From Alphaproteobacteria bacterium (GTDB lineage Bacteria > Pseudomonadota > Alphaproteobacteria > Rhizobiales > JAJFHC01), in assembly GCA_021775805.1 (NCBI GenBank), contig JAJFHD010000060.1, positions 1-64,000 on the forward strand: 64,000 nt of DNA, written 5' to 3'. Below the pieces are notes generated by a model, which was given only the letters and a program-made list of their open reading frames with translations, ran no database searches and was not told the DNA's origin. Position numbers and translations under genes: made by a program. This document shows positions 9,111 through 17,878 of this stretch, piece after piece (position 1 is the first letter of the stretch; the number at the start of each line of letters is the position of its first letter).

Positions 9111-10118
9111 TCAGTACGGACACTTCTTGTCGGACATGTAGTCGTGAACCTTGATCTTGCCGGAAATGATGTCGTCGCTGGCCTTCTTCACGGCCGCCAT
9201 CATCGCGTCGTTGACCAGCGGTTTGTTGTTGTCGTCAAGCGCCCAGCCGACACCGCCTTCGGCGAGCCCCATGACCTGTACGCCCGGTTTGAATGTGCCT
9301 TTCATGGCGCTCTCAAAGGTCGTGTAAGCGGCAATGTCTACGCGCTTCAGCATGGAGGTCAGAACCTTGCCTGGGTGCAGGTGGTTCTGGTTCGAATCGA
9401 CGCCGATGCCGAGCTTGCCGGAATCCGCTGCCGCCTGGAGAACGCCAAGACCGGTACCGCCGGCGGCGTGATATACCACGTCAGCGCCGCGCCCGAATTG
9501 CGACTTGGCAAGCTCGCCGCCCTTGACCGGATCGGACCACGCCGCGCCGGTTGTGCCGGTCATGTTCTGAAAGACTTCAGCGTCGCTTTTGGCGGCCTTC
9601 ACACCGCCGACGTAACCGCAGGCAAACCGCCGGATGAGGGGAATGTCCATGCCGCCGACAAAGCCAACCTTGCCGGACTCGGACGCCATGGCAGCCAGAA
9701 CACCGACCAGATAACTGCCTTCATGCTCCTTGAAGACAATGGAATTCACATTGGGCTTGTCCACCACCATGTCGATGATGGTGAAGCTGGTGTCGGGATA
9801 TTCGCCGGCAACCTTCTCAACGGCCGCTCCGTGGGAGAACCCGACGGCAATGATCGGATTGAAACCGTCGCGGGCGAACTTCCTCAGGGCCTGTTCGCGC
9901 TGGGCGTCATTGGTAATTTCGAAGTCGCGGTACGCAACACCGGTGTCCTTCTTGAATTTCTCGGCACCGTTGTAGACGCCTTCGTTGAAGGACTTGTCGA
10001 AACGCCCGCCCAGGTCATAGACAACCGCCGGTTTGATGTCCGCCGCATAGGCCGCGACGATGGCACTTACAACGATGCCGGCAAAAGCGGCAATCGACGA
10101 TATCAGTCTGATCAACAT
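9111..10118 (-). CDS. BMP-family periplasmic nucleoside-binding protein
   Basis: A 335-residue solute-binding protein of the BMP/Med family (PF02608-type), first gene of the nucleoside operon. It has a hydrophobic signal peptide ending near AAYA, with no lipobox cysteine, so it should be free in the periplasm. The mature start AVVYDLGGRFDKSFNEGVYNG carries the G-x-F-x-D-x-S-F-N segment typical of the family. BMP proteins in other bacteria bind purine and pyrimidine nucleosides; the deo/pun/cdd genes downstream support that role here. The first gene of an importer is usually the most strongly expressed, and the 39-base gap before the ATPase gene leaves room for differential stability. Confidence 0.9.
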   Translation of the reverse strand: MLIRLISSIAAFAGIVVSAIVAAYAADIKPAVVYDLGGRFDKSFNEGVYNGAEKFKKDTGVAYRDFEITNDAQREQALRKFARDGFNPIIAVGFSHGAAVEKVAGEYPDTSFTIIDMVVDKPNVNSIVFKEHEGSYLVGVLAAMASESGKVGFVGGMDIPLIRRFACGYVGGVKAAKSDAEVFQNMTGTTGAAWSDPVKGGELAKSQFGRGADVVYHAAGGTGLGVLQAAADSGKLGIGVDSNQNHLHPGKVLTSMLKRVDIAAYTTFESAMKGTFKPGVQVMGLAEGGVGWALDDNNKPLVNDAMMAAVKKASDDIISGKIKVHDYMSDKKCPY

Positions 10119-10351
10119 GGCTATCCTCCCTGTTTGGACGCACGTCCGGGCATCTGGTTTTTCTGGAACAGTCCGGACAGGGATAGACTAGACCGGACGG
10201 TTGGGTGTCAGCAAGGCGTGGGTGAAGTTTTCGGTGTGAATCCAGGGGCAATGTCTGACAGCCGCAAACGGCTCTATATACCCCTTGTCGAAATGGTCCG
10301 ATTGTTCCACTCCGGACAGATCAAGCGAGCCAAACCGTAATTTGAGCACAG
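10119..10351. promoter_or_regulatory. Intergenic region with dyads upstream of the nucleoside operon
   Basis: This 233-base gap separates the end of the TRAP small-permease gene from the BMP gene, both on the minus strand, so it should hold the terminator of one and the promoter of the other. I see a dyad GTCCGG/CCGGAC (10171-10176, 10193-10198), a small hairpin AGCCG-caaa-CGGCT (10260-10273), and the 9-mer TCCGGACAG twice (near 10172 and 10313). These repeats could be operators, but no regulator is identified. No riboswitch fold is recognisable. Confidence 0.35.
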
Positions 10352-10924
10352 TCAGGGCTGGACAGCTTCGACGTCGTCATCTCCAGCCAGACGGAAAGTG
10401 CCTTTGGCAAATCGGATCGAATCCTCCAGTACCGCCATCAAAGCGGCAATGCTGGTCAGCACACCGGTGATGGGCAGGATCGTCATCGCATACTTCTTCG
10501 GCATGTAGTTGGGCTTGAAGACGAAGCCGCCGTCTTCCCAGGCGAAATACCACATCTCCCAGTACTTGCCGCCCATCGTTGAGACGACCTGGAGGCCGTA
10601 GAGCAGAATGACGATACCCAGGCAAAAGATCACCATCGACCAGAATTGTTGTATGGCGAAGGCATATTTGAGAGGAAGGCGGGTGTAAACCAGGTCGAGG
10701 GCAATATGATCGCGATCGCGCACGGTCAACGCCAGCGCCAGGAAAACCAGCCAGATGTTGCTCAGCACAGTGAGCAGATCGCCCCAGACCGGCGGGTCTT
10801 CGAAATAGTAGCGCATAACCACCGAATAGACGGTGAAAACGACCATGAGCAGCAGCAAGACACCGCAGAACGCCGTCAATACCTTGTGGACCAGCCGGTC
10901 GATCATCTGGAGATAGGGAGGCAT
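10352..10924 (-). CDS. dctQ: TRAP transporter small permease (DctQ family)
   Basis: A 190-residue inner-membrane protein with four hydrophobic segments, the small subunit of a tripartite ATP-independent periplasmic transporter. It shows the family pattern of a polar N-terminal loop, a first helix GVLLLLMVVFTVYSVVMRYYF, and the ALTVRDRDHIALDL segment. The frame is open up to a TTG at 11005 that would overlap dctM; I choose ATG 10924 because AAGGTGG lies 5 bases upstream and it gives the usual DctQ length. It is the third gene of the TRAP operon, after dctP and dctM. Cargo is unknown, probably an organic acid. Confidence 0.85.
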   Translation of the reverse strand: MPPYLQMIDRLVHKVLTAFCGVLLLLMVVFTVYSVVMRYYFEDPPVWGDLLTVLSNIWLVFLALALTVRDRDHIALDLVYTRLPLKYAFAIQQFWSMVIFCLGIVILLYGLQVVSTMGGKYWEMWYFAWEDGGFVFKPNYMPKKYAMTILPITGVLTSIAALMAVLEDSIRFAKGTFRLAGDDDVEAVQP

Positions 10925-10994
10925 CCTGTCCACCTTGTTTTTTGATGCAGGCGGTGCGTCAACCTGCCGGTAATGCGGCCCGAACCAGAATTCC

Positions 10995-12284
10995 TCATTT
11001 CGCAAATCCCATGAGTTTGGGCAGGAACATTGTGATGTCCGGTATCACGATCAGAAGAAACAGCAACCCAAACAATGCCGCCAGATAGGGTAGCATTGCG
11101 ATTGCCACACTTTCCAGCCGGGCCTTGGCGATGGCGCTGGCTGTGAAATAGGCAACACCCACCGGAGGTGTAACCGAGCCGATGAGAAAGCCCACCACCA
11201 CGACCAGGGCGGCCTGCACGTCCGGATAACCTGCCTTGACCATGACATCGACGAGGACCGGTCCTACGACGATGATGTTCGCGGCTGAGTCCATCACCAT
11301 GCCGAGCAGGCAGATAAAGGCAACCAAGGCCAGTGCAAAAAGCAAGGGATTGTGGGCGTAACCCAGTAACCACTCTTCGAGTTGGGTGTTGGCGCCCAGC
11401 GAGGTCAGCAGCCAGCTGAACGGGCCGGAAGCGGCGATGATGATGAACACCATTGCCGAGTTGCGGAAAGCCCGAACGAAAGCGCCCTTGCAGTTGGACC
11501 AGGTGATCGTGCGGTAGATAAACAGTCCCACCAGCATTGCAATCGTGGCCGTCAATGCGCCGGCTTCGACCACACCGGCTATGCCGCCGACCACCGAACC
11601 CACGAGGACGATGGGGATGAGCAGGGCAAACGATGACTTATAGCCCACCACAGCAACCGCTTTCAGGCTGAAGGGCTCTTCGCTGCGCTCGAAATTGTTG
11701 CGTACGGCAATAACGTGGTTGATCGCCATCAAAATGGCACCGATCAGAATGCCCGGCACGATGCCTGCCGCGAACAGTGCGCCTACCGAAATGCCTCCGG
11801 CATTGGCCAGAACGATCATCATGATGCTGGGCGGGATGATGCCGCCGATGGTCGAACTCACGGCCGTGATGGCGGCGGTGAAGGCCGGCGGGTAACCCGA
11901 CCGCTTCATGGCTGGCACCAGCAGCGAACCCACCGTTGCTGTGTCGGCGACGACCGACCCGTTCATGCCGGCAAAGAACATGCTCACGAGGACATTGACC
12001 TGGGCCATGCTGCCACGCATCCGGCCGATAATGCGTTTGCTGAACTCAACCAGCCGGTCCGTGATCGTGGCACTGGTCATCAGCTCGCCGGTCAGCATGA
12101 AAAACGGAATCGCCGTCAGCGGCACCGAATCGATGGCGCTGAACATCTGGCTCGGGATCAGGATCATCGGTGCTGCATCCGTGATCAGAATGTAGACCAC
12201 CGGGATCAGTATGAGCGTGAAGCCGATCGGTGCCCCAGCGAGGATCAGGATCACCAGAACCGCTAGAAGTAGTAGGATTTCCAT
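10995..12284 (-). CDS. dctM: TRAP transporter large permease (DctM family)
   Basis: A 429-residue membrane protein with about twelve hydrophobic segments, the sodium-coupled translocation subunit of a TRAP transporter. Typical family features are the N-terminal LLLAVLVILILAGAPIGF, the PLTAIPFFMLTGELM segment and the repeated glycine-rich re-entrant motifs such as STIGGIIPPS and GSVTPPVGV. It follows dctP across a 252-base gap holding a strong hairpin, and precedes dctQ by 70 bases. The order P-M-Q differs from the common P-Q-M. Confidence 0.92.
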   Translation of the reverse strand: MEILLLLAVLVILILAGAPIGFTLILIPVVYILITDAAPMILIPSQMFSAIDSVPLTAIPFFMLTGELMTSATITDRLVEFSKRIIGRMRGSMAQVNVLVSMFFAGMNGSVVADTATVGSLLVPAMKRSGYPPAFTAAITAVSSTIGGIIPPSIMMIVLANAGGISVGALFAAGIVPGILIGAILMAINHVIAVRNNFERSEEPFSLKAVAVVGYKSSFALLIPIVLVGSVVGGIAGVVEAGALTATIAMLVGLFIYRTITWSNCKGAFVRAFRNSAMVFIIIAASGPFSWLLTSLGANTQLEEWLLGYAHNPLLFALALVAFICLLGMVMDSAANIIVVGPVLVDVMVKAGYPDVQAALVVVVGFLIGSVTPPVGVAYFTASAIAKARLESVAIAMLPYLAALFGLLFLLIVIPDITMFLPKLMGFAK

Positions 12285-12467
12285 AAAAGAACTGGCCCCG
12301 CTGTCGCCGGATTGAAGTGGTCTAGATGAAACGTCCTGACGCTAAGCTACGCCAGCAAGCAAAGCATGATCGCCTGTTCCTGCCAAAGGTGCTCGTGAAG
12401 AATATGCCGGGATCTCAAGGCACAAACCAGTCTTCACGACGTCCGAGGTGTGCGCCTGCGACGTGCA

Positions 12468-12494
12468 GAGGGACACACATGACGTGTGTCCCTC
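12468..12494 (-). other. Strong hairpin between dctP and dctM
   Basis: An 11-bp perfect stem with a 5-base loop (arms 12468-12478 and 12484-12494, core GGGACACAC). It lies 43 bases after the dctP stop and 184 bases before the dctM start. It has no T-tract on the minus strand, so it is more likely an RNA-stabilising or partial-attenuation element. Such an element would keep binding protein more abundant than permease. Confidence 0.5.
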
Positions 12495-12536
12495 CTTGGC
12501 TCCGGGCGGAACGGGCCTGTGCAGCCGACCCGGCAC

Positions 12537-13577
12537 TTACAAAGCGCCAGCCTTCTTCAGGTCTGCAATGAAGCCGTCCATGCCTTGATCCTTGAGGATG
12601 CGTTCGGCGATTGCAGGGTCGAACGTGCCTTTCGCATCGAGCCAGGCGGCGATCGCTCCCGTACGCCACTTTGCGAGTTCCTCGTCGGATGGTGTGTACC
12701 ATTCCGTGATCGACGCCTTGATCGCGGTCTCCCCGTCTTCGACCCACTTGCGGTCAAGTTCACGCACCCTGTCGCCGAAGGCATTTGCAGCGGTGTGCAG
12801 CCATCCCTTTTCTTCATCGGTCAGCGCATTGTACTGGTTGATATCCATGGACAGCTGATTGCCCGACCAGGAACCTCCAATTTCGGTGAAGTATTTTGCG
12901 ACCTCGTGCAGCTTGGCAATGTGCTGCCACGGGACGGCCACGTATTGTCCGGAAACGACCCCGGTTTGCAGACCCTGATAGAGTTGGGTCCAGTCATATG
13001 GCACCGGTACCGCGCCCCAGTTCTTGATCAGGGTGTACTCGATCGGGCTCTTGGTCACACGCCACTTGATGCCCTTCATGTCGTCGGGCTCGTGGACGGG
13101 GCGCTGGGCATTGGCAAGCTGACGGAAGCCGCCACTGGAGTAGACGACCAGACAGACATGCCCGGTGGTCTTGGCGGCCAGTTCACACTGTCTGTCCGAC
13201 AGCCATTCCTTCGAAATGCGATCGGCATCCTCAATGCTCTTGAAGATGTAAGGCAGATCGAAAATTGAAAGTTCGGTGCCGAAGCTGCCGAAATTGGCTG
13301 TCGAACTGGTCCACAGCTGCAGCAGACCCTGGTTCGCCTGTTCACCGCACTTTTGCTCGCCGCACAACGAGCCGCGATAATGCGGTTCGATCTTCAGCTT
13401 GCCGCCGGACACCTTTTCCAGTGTCGGGATCAGGGCCTGGTCGATGGCATCACCGATGGGCATGCCGAGGCGGCCCACAGTGCCGAGTTTGAGAACCTTT
13501 TCTGCCGAAGCACCGTCCGCCATCATTGTCAGCGCGAGTGCTGCGGCCGCCATCTTCAAGTAGTTGCGAATTGCCAT
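12537..13577 (-). CDS. dctP: TRAP transporter periplasmic binding protein (DctP family)
   Basis: A 346-residue secreted solute-binding protein with a signal peptide ending near DGASA. The fold family (DctP, PF03480-type) is suggested by the opening LKLGTVGRLGMP and by the segment MKGIKWRVTKSP, whose Arg sits where DctP proteins contact the substrate carboxylate. A cluster of extra cysteines (CGEQKCGEQ near residue 73) is unusual for the family and could form a disulfide. It is the first gene of the TRAP operon and is divergent from the MocR-type regulator 194 bases away. The substrate is not readable; a carboxylate is the default inference. Confidence 0.85.
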   Translation of the reverse strand: MAIRNYLKMAAAALALTMMADGASAEKVLKLGTVGRLGMPIGDAIDQALIPTLEKVSGGKLKIEPHYRGSLCGEQKCGEQANQGLLQLWTSSTANFGSFGTELSIFDLPYIFKSIEDADRISKEWLSDRQCELAAKTTGHVCLVVYSSGGFRQLANAQRPVHEPDDMKGIKWRVTKSPIEYTLIKNWGAVPVPYDWTQLYQGLQTGVVSGQYVAVPWQHIAKLHEVAKYFTEIGGSWSGNQLSMDINQYNALTDEEKGWLHTAANAFGDRVRELDRKWVEDGETAIKASITEWYTPSDEELAKWRTGAIAAWLDAKGTFDPAIAERILKDQGMDGFIADLKKAGAL

Positions 13578-13771
13578 AATACCATCATCCTCCCAAGGGT
13601 TGCGATTTCACGGGCCAGATAATCAGCAATGTACGCAACACGAAAAGTGACAGATAATGCGATTAGAAGGGACAGACGTTGCAGCGCCGCAATCACACTT
13701 CTAGAAGGTAAGAGCGAACAGGATGCAGCGGATCTGCATTCGCATCCGCACTGCAGCAAAGGTAGAGTCCG
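13578..13771. promoter_or_regulatory. Divergent promoter region between the TRAP operon and the MocR-type regulator
   Basis: This 194-base gap must contain both divergent promoters. Close to the regulator start there are overlapping short dyads: GGATGC/GCATCC (13721-13726, 13742-13747) and GCGGAT/ATCCGC (13728-13733, 13744-13749). They are placed where a self-regulating GntR-type protein could bind. This is a positional inference. Confidence 0.35.
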
Positions 13772-15232
13772 ATGAACCACCTCTTGCCACTATTTCGCAA
13801 ATTGCCGGACAGTTCCAACCTGAGCCGACGTGACCAGGTCTGCGAACTGGTCAGTTCCGCAATATCGGCAAGGGCGGTTTCACCACATGTGCCGCTGCCC
13901 TCGTGCCGGCAGATGGCCGACCAACTGGGAGTTTCGCGCAACACGATCTTTGCAGCCTACACCCGACTGATCGACCTTGGCCTGATCGTGGCACGCGACC
14001 GATCAGGCTACTACGTGAACCGCGAGGTTATCGCCTACCCCGAGAAACCGGAGGCAGATCAGGCTGATGACGGCCAGACCGGTTCACCGATCACATTCAA
14101 ACCTTCTGCACTCATTCCCCTGGACAATCCCCTGGACTGGAGAAGTTATCCTTACCCCTTCATCTATAACCAGATCGATTCCGACCTTTTCCCCGTCGAC
14201 GACTGGCGCGAATGTTCACGGCTGGCCCTTGGTCGCAAGAACGTCTCGCTTTGGACCGGAGATTCAGTGGAAAGCGACAGTCCTTACCTGATTGAGCAGA
14301 TCCGCCAACGGCTGTTGAGTTCGCGTGGCATTGTCGCCAGGGCCGACGAAATCCTCATCACACTGGGCGCGCAAAACGCGCTCTCCGTGCTCGGCACGCT
14401 CTTTGCCCAGTTTGATCGTCCGATTGCCGTCGAGAATCCGGGATTCTTTGGTGCCTTCAATGCCTTCCAGATGGCCGGCAACCAACTGGTCGGCGTACCC
14501 ATTGACCGTGACGGGATCATCCCCTCTGCCATACCGGCTGAGGTGAAGCTGGTTTTCACCACGCCGAGTCATCAGTTTCCCACCATGGTGACGATGCCGG
14601 CCACGCGCCGAGCAGAACTCCTCGAAACTGCCCAGGAAAAGGACTTTCTGGTCATTGAGGATGACTACGAAGCTGAAATGAATTTTCAGGCCCGGACTTC
14701 TCCCTCTTTGCGTTCGATGGACCGGAATCAGAGGGTGATTTACATTGGCAGCTTGTCAAAGACCGTCTCTCCGGGTTTGCGGATTGGTTTCATGGTGGCG
14801 CATCGCGACATAATCCGGGAAGCGCGCATTGTGCGTGGAACCATGTTCCGTCACCCGCCGACCCTGATTCAGGAGATCGTCGCACTGTTCATTCGACTGG
14901 GGTATTTCGACGCCCATTTGCGCAACCTGGAACGCCGCTACAAACGTCGGTGGCAGGCGATGCGTAGTGCGATTTCCACCCATCTCGGCATGTTGGACCA
15001 GTACGACAATGAGGGCGGCACCTCCTTCTGGCTTACCGGTCCGGACGGTTTTGACGCGACTCTTCTGCGGACGCGCCTACGCGAACGAGGTGTGTTGATC
15101 GACCGGGGCCAGGCGTATTATCTTGCACAGGATCGCAAGAACGGACTTCGTCTTGGCTTTGCGTTTGTACCGGTCGAAAAACTTGAAGATGGTGTCAAGC
15201 TGATTGCTGAAGAAGTGCGGAAACTGATTTGA
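13772..15232 (+). CDS. MocR-type transcriptional regulator (GntR helix-turn-helix fused to aminotransferase fold)
   Basis: A 486-residue protein with an N-terminal GntR winged helix (about residues 15-85, including SCRQMADQLGVSRNTIFAAY) joined to a fold-type I aminotransferase domain. The PLP-binding lysine is present at Lys330 in IGSLSKTVSPG, and the upstream Asp in LVIEDDYEAEM matches the cofactor-binding Asp. Family members such as PdxR, GabR and TauR sense PLP together with an amine or amino acid. It diverges from the TRAP operon and is followed by an epoxide hydrolase gene, so either may be its target. The effector cannot be told from sequence. Confidence 0.92.
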   Translation: MNHLLPLFRKLPDSSNLSRRDQVCELVSSAISARAVSPHVPLPSCRQMADQLGVSRNTIFAAYTRLIDLGLIVARDRSGYYVNREVIAYPEKPEADQADDGQTGSPITFKPSALIPLDNPLDWRSYPYPFIYNQIDSDLFPVDDWRECSRLALGRKNVSLWTGDSVESDSPYLIEQIRQRLLSSRGIVARADEILITLGAQNALSVLGTLFAQFDRPIAVENPGFFGAFNAFQMAGNQLVGVPIDRDGIIPSAIPAEVKLVFTTPSHQFPTMVTMPATRRAELLETAQEKDFLVIEDDYEAEMNFQARTSPSLRSMDRNQRVIYIGSLSKTVSPGLRIGFMVAHRDIIREARIVRGTMFRHPPTLIQEIVALFIRLGYFDAHLRNLERRYKRRWQAMRSAISTHLGMLDQYDNEGGTSFWLTGPDGFDATLLRTRLRERGVLIDRGQAYYLAQDRKNGLRLGFAFVPVEKLEDGVKLIAEEVRKLI

Positions 15233-15429
15233 GCCTGGAATCGCACGTGCAAGAACAATTGTCCCATTTTTCCTGTAAATCTGTCTCTCCCACAGACCTC
15301 ATTGATCTGGCAGTTCTAGTCGCTGGAACATCAGGCGCCGCACCGCATTCAGGTGGGATCCAATCTCTGTCACGCAAACGGGCAATGGGTTGAATCAGGT
15401 TGGAGTCGTAGCACTACGCGAGGATTAAA

Positions 15430-16602
15430 TTGAGCGCAGCCGACCAGATACACGCCGCCTGCCACCCCTTTGAGGTGGCGGTTTCCGCCGAAACACTGAC
15501 CGATATCCGGCGTCGTGTTGAGAATTTCCCGTGGCACGAAATGCCCGATGACGGCGGCTGGAGCTACGGTACGAATCTGGCCTACATGAAGGAACTCTGT
15601 GCCTACTGGTTGAACGAATTCGACTGGCGAAAGCAGGAAACAGCGATCAACCGATTCTCCCATTTTACCGCCCCGGTAGATGGGATTGACATCCACTTTC
15701 TCCACGAGAAGGGCAGCGGTCCCAACCCGATGCCCCTGCTTATTTCGCACGGTTGGCCGGGCAGCGTCGTCGAATTCATGGAAGTCGTCGAACCGCTCGC
15801 CCATCCTGAAAGATTTGGCGGCAACGTCGAGGACGCCTTTGATGTGGTCGCGCCTTCCCTGCCGGGCTTCGGGTACTCCGGCCGCCCGCCTCGCCCTTAC
15901 GGACCGCGCCGGATGGCGGCGGTCCTGAACAAACTGATGACTGAGGTGCTGGGCTATGACCACTACCTTGCCCAGGGTGGCGACTGGGGCGGCGCAATTT
16001 CGTCCTGGCTCGGGTTCGACCATGCGCCTGCCTGCCAGGCGATCCATATCAACATCCTGACAATGCGTCACGCAGCCGGACCCCAGACTGACGAAGAGCG
16101 CGATTGGGAGGTGAAATTCGAGCGTGACCAGATCCTGCAGGATGGCTACCGCACGCAACAGGCGACACGGCCGCAGACGCTAAGCTACGCAATGATGGAC
16201 AGCCCCGTCGGTATCGCCGCATGGCTGGTGGAAAAGTTCAATGCGTGGTCCGACACCAAAGGCGACGACATCGAGAGCGTCTATTCCAAGGATGAGATAC
16301 TCACGAACATAATGGTGTACGTCACCACCCGCACTTTTAACACGGCCTCCTGGATTTACTACGGCAGGCGTGAAGAAGGCGGGCGTATTCTGTCTGATGA
16401 CAACCGCCGCGTCGAAGTGCCGACCGCCTGCGCCCTGTTTCCCGCCGAGATGCTGGCCTGGCCTCCACGCACCTATGTGGAGCGGCTCTACAACGTTCAG
16501 CAGTGGACCGAGATGCCCCATGGTGGCCATTTCGCAGCACTTGAACAGCCCGTGCTACTGGTCGAAGACATCCGCCGCTTTGCGCGCATTTTAAGGACGT
16601 AA
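15430..16602 (+). CDS. Epoxide hydrolase (microsomal-type, EHN domain plus alpha/beta hydrolase)
   Basis: A 390-residue protein with the epoxide-hydrolase N-terminal domain (about residues 13-120) followed by an alpha/beta hydrolase core. Oxyanion motif HGWPG lies at 107-111, the nucleophilic aspartate is Asp185 in QGGDWGGA, and the catalytic His is in MPHGGHFAALE near residue 368. These residues fit a hydrolase that opens epoxides via an ester intermediate. The start is TTG 15430, with AGGA five bases upstream; the first in-frame ATG would delete part of the EHN domain. It follows the MocR-type regulator after 197 bases and converges on the glyoxalase-family gene. Natural substrate unknown. 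Confidence 0.9.
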   Translation: MSAADQIHAACHPFEVAVSAETLTDIRRRVENFPWHEMPDDGGWSYGTNLAYMKELCAYWLNEFDWRKQETAINRFSHFTAPVDGIDIHFLHEKGSGPNPMPLLISHGWPGSVVEFMEVVEPLAHPERFGGNVEDAFDVVAPSLPGFGYSGRPPRPYGPRRMAAVLNKLMTEVLGYDHYLAQGGDWGGAISSWLGFDHAPACQAIHINILTMRHAAGPQTDEERDWEVKFERDQILQDGYRTQQATRPQTLSYAMMDSPVGIAAWLVEKFNAWSDTKGDDIESVYSKDEILTNIMVYVTTRTFNTASWIYYGRREEGGRILSDDNRRVEVPTACALFPAEMLAWPPRTYVERLYNVQQWTEMPHGGHFAALEQPVLLVEDIRRFARILRT

Positions 16603-16618
16603 CAGGCCGACGGCGATT

Positions 16619-16638
16619 CTAGACCGTACCTGGTCTAG
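16619..16638. terminator. Small hairpin between convergent genes
   Basis: A 7-bp stem CTAGACC/GGTCTAG with a 6-base loop lies 16 bases after the epoxide hydrolase stop and includes the stop codon of the convergent glyoxalase-family gene. There is no clear T-run on either strand, so termination is only a guess from position. Confidence 0.35.
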
Positions 16639-17042
16639 GGCAGCGGCTCGATCAACTCAATCCGGTAGCCATCCGGATCCTCGATAAAGGCGATGACGCG
16701 GGTGCCGCTTTTCATCGGTCCGGGTGCGCGAGGGATTTTTACGCCTTCGGCTTCCAGCTTTTCGCAGGCCTCGTAGATGTTGGGCACTTCGAGTGCCAGG
16801 TGGCCCCAGGCGTTGCCGCGGTCGTAGGGCTCGGGCTGCTCCCAGTTGTAGGTGAGCTCGATCGTCGGGTGGGTTTCTTCCGGACCGTAGCCGACAAAGG
16901 TGTTGGTGAACTTGCCGTCGGGATATTCCGCCTGCCGGAGAACTTTCATGCCCAGATGTCTGGTGTAGAAATCGAGGGATTTTTCCAGGTCACTCACCCG
17001 GATCATCGTGTGTGCGACGCGAAAGCCTTGTTGTTCGCTCAT
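16635..17042 (-). CDS. gloA: Lactoylglutathione lyase (glyoxalase I), VOC superfamily
   Basis: A 135-residue single-unit VOC protein that matches glyoxalase I, which isomerises the methylglyoxal-glutathione hemithioacetal to lactoylglutathione. The two beta-alpha-beta-beta-beta modules are visible, with metal ligands expected at His11 (VAHTMIRV), Glu in TIELTYN, His in GHLALEV and Glu in RIELIE. The segment SLDFYTRHLGMKVLR is the classic glyoxalase I opening. I start at ATG 17042, with AGGAG about nine bases upstream; the open frame extends to 17117. It is divergent from the Lrp-type regulator. The complete metal site supports glyoxalase I over a generic VOC protein. Confidence 0.88.
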   Translation of the reverse strand: MSEQQGFRVAHTMIRVSDLEKSLDFYTRHLGMKVLRQAEYPDGKFTNTFVGYGPEETHPTIELTYNWEQPEPYDRGNAWGHLALEVPNIYEACEKLEAEGVKIPRAPGPMKSGTRVIAFIEDPDGYRIELIEPLP

Positions 17043-17324
17043 GGTCTGGGTCTCCTGTGGATGGGTTCTTGAGATGATGGTTCGTCGATTATGCGTAACC
17101 CTCGCCCGGTGAGGCAAGGTGCCATGCGTGATCGAAGCCTGCTCTCATTATCTTTTCCCGAATTCGTATGTCAATGCTGGATTTCTTCGAATTAAGTAAA
17201 AATACGCTGGACAATTACGAAATCCGTACATATTTTTACGAACCGGACAGAAGAAATTGGCAAAGACATGTCCCGAACTGGAAACACTGTAATGGTTGGA
17301 TCGGAACTGGAGGAGGTTAAACCG
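17043..17324. promoter_or_regulatory. Divergent AT-rich region upstream of the Lrp-type gene
   Basis: Between the glyoxalase gene and the Lrp-type regulator, bases 17150-17270 are AT-rich and repeat-rich. An AATTCG/CGAATT dyad sits at 17161-17166 and 17188-17193, and ACGAA-type half sites recur near 17217 and 17237. Lrp/AsnC proteins bind loosely conserved AT-rich dyads upstream of their own genes, so these are candidate sites. No footprint-like consensus can be claimed. Confidence 0.3.
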
Positions 17325-17816
17325 ATGGACCGCTCCGTCCGGTCGCCAGACAAGTCCTCCCCGAACGACAAACTCAACCGGGCGATCATCGCCATGCTGC
17401 AACAGGATGGCCGTATGCCGTTCGCCGAAATCGCCACGGCCATGAGTGTGTCGGAAGGCACCATCAGGAACCGGGTCAACAGCATGAAACAGGCGGGCCT
17501 GCTGAGAATTGTTGCGATCGCCGACCCGGTTGCGTCGGAATACAAGACCGACGCCATGATCGGCCTGAAGGTGGCGCCGGGGCACACGCCGCATGACGTG
17601 GCCGAGCGTCTGTCGGGTCTGCAGGACGTGGTCTACATTCTGTGGGTGACAGGCCGCTTCGACCTGTTGATCGAGGTGGTCACCGATGACCGCGACATGT
17701 TCCTCGATTTCCTGAAGAACCAGATACATGACAAACCGGACATCGCCGGTGTCGAGACCATGACCGGCCTGAAGAACTTCAAGAACCAATTCCTGCTCAA
17801 ACGAAACTGGACGTAA
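17325..17816 (+). CDS. Lrp/AsnC-family transcriptional regulator
   Basis: A 163-residue regulator with the AsnC-type winged helix at the N-terminus (LNRAIIAMLQQDGRMPFAEI, then SVSEGTIRNRVNSM) and a C-terminal RAM ligand-binding domain (GLKVAPGHTPHDVAERL, then VVYILWVTGRFDLLIEVVTDD). I start at ATG 17325 because GGAGGAGG lies eight bases before it; two earlier in-frame ATGs at 17268 and 17292 lack a comparable site. It is the first gene before the glutamine-synthetase-like, hydrolase and Rieske genes, with a 62-base gap to the first of them. It probably controls that cluster in response to an amino acid or related ligand. Confidence 0.92.
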   Translation: MDRSVRSPDKSSPNDKLNRAIIAMLQQDGRMPFAEIATAMSVSEGTIRNRVNSMKQAGLLRIVAIADPVASEYKTDAMIGLKVAPGHTPHDVAERLSGLQDVVYILWVTGRFDLLIEVVTDDRDMFLDFLKNQIHDKPDIAGVETMTGLKNFKNQFLLKRNWT

Positions 17817-17878
17817 AGGCCACGGGCGCGGCTGCGTCCAGCCTGAAGAGACACACGAAAAAGAAGAGGGAGAAAACC

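Noticed and set aside
8958-10340. 460-codon plus-strand frame
   Set aside because: Antisense to the ABC ATPase start and the BMP gene; no family features, and GC-rich genes often leave long open frames opposite.
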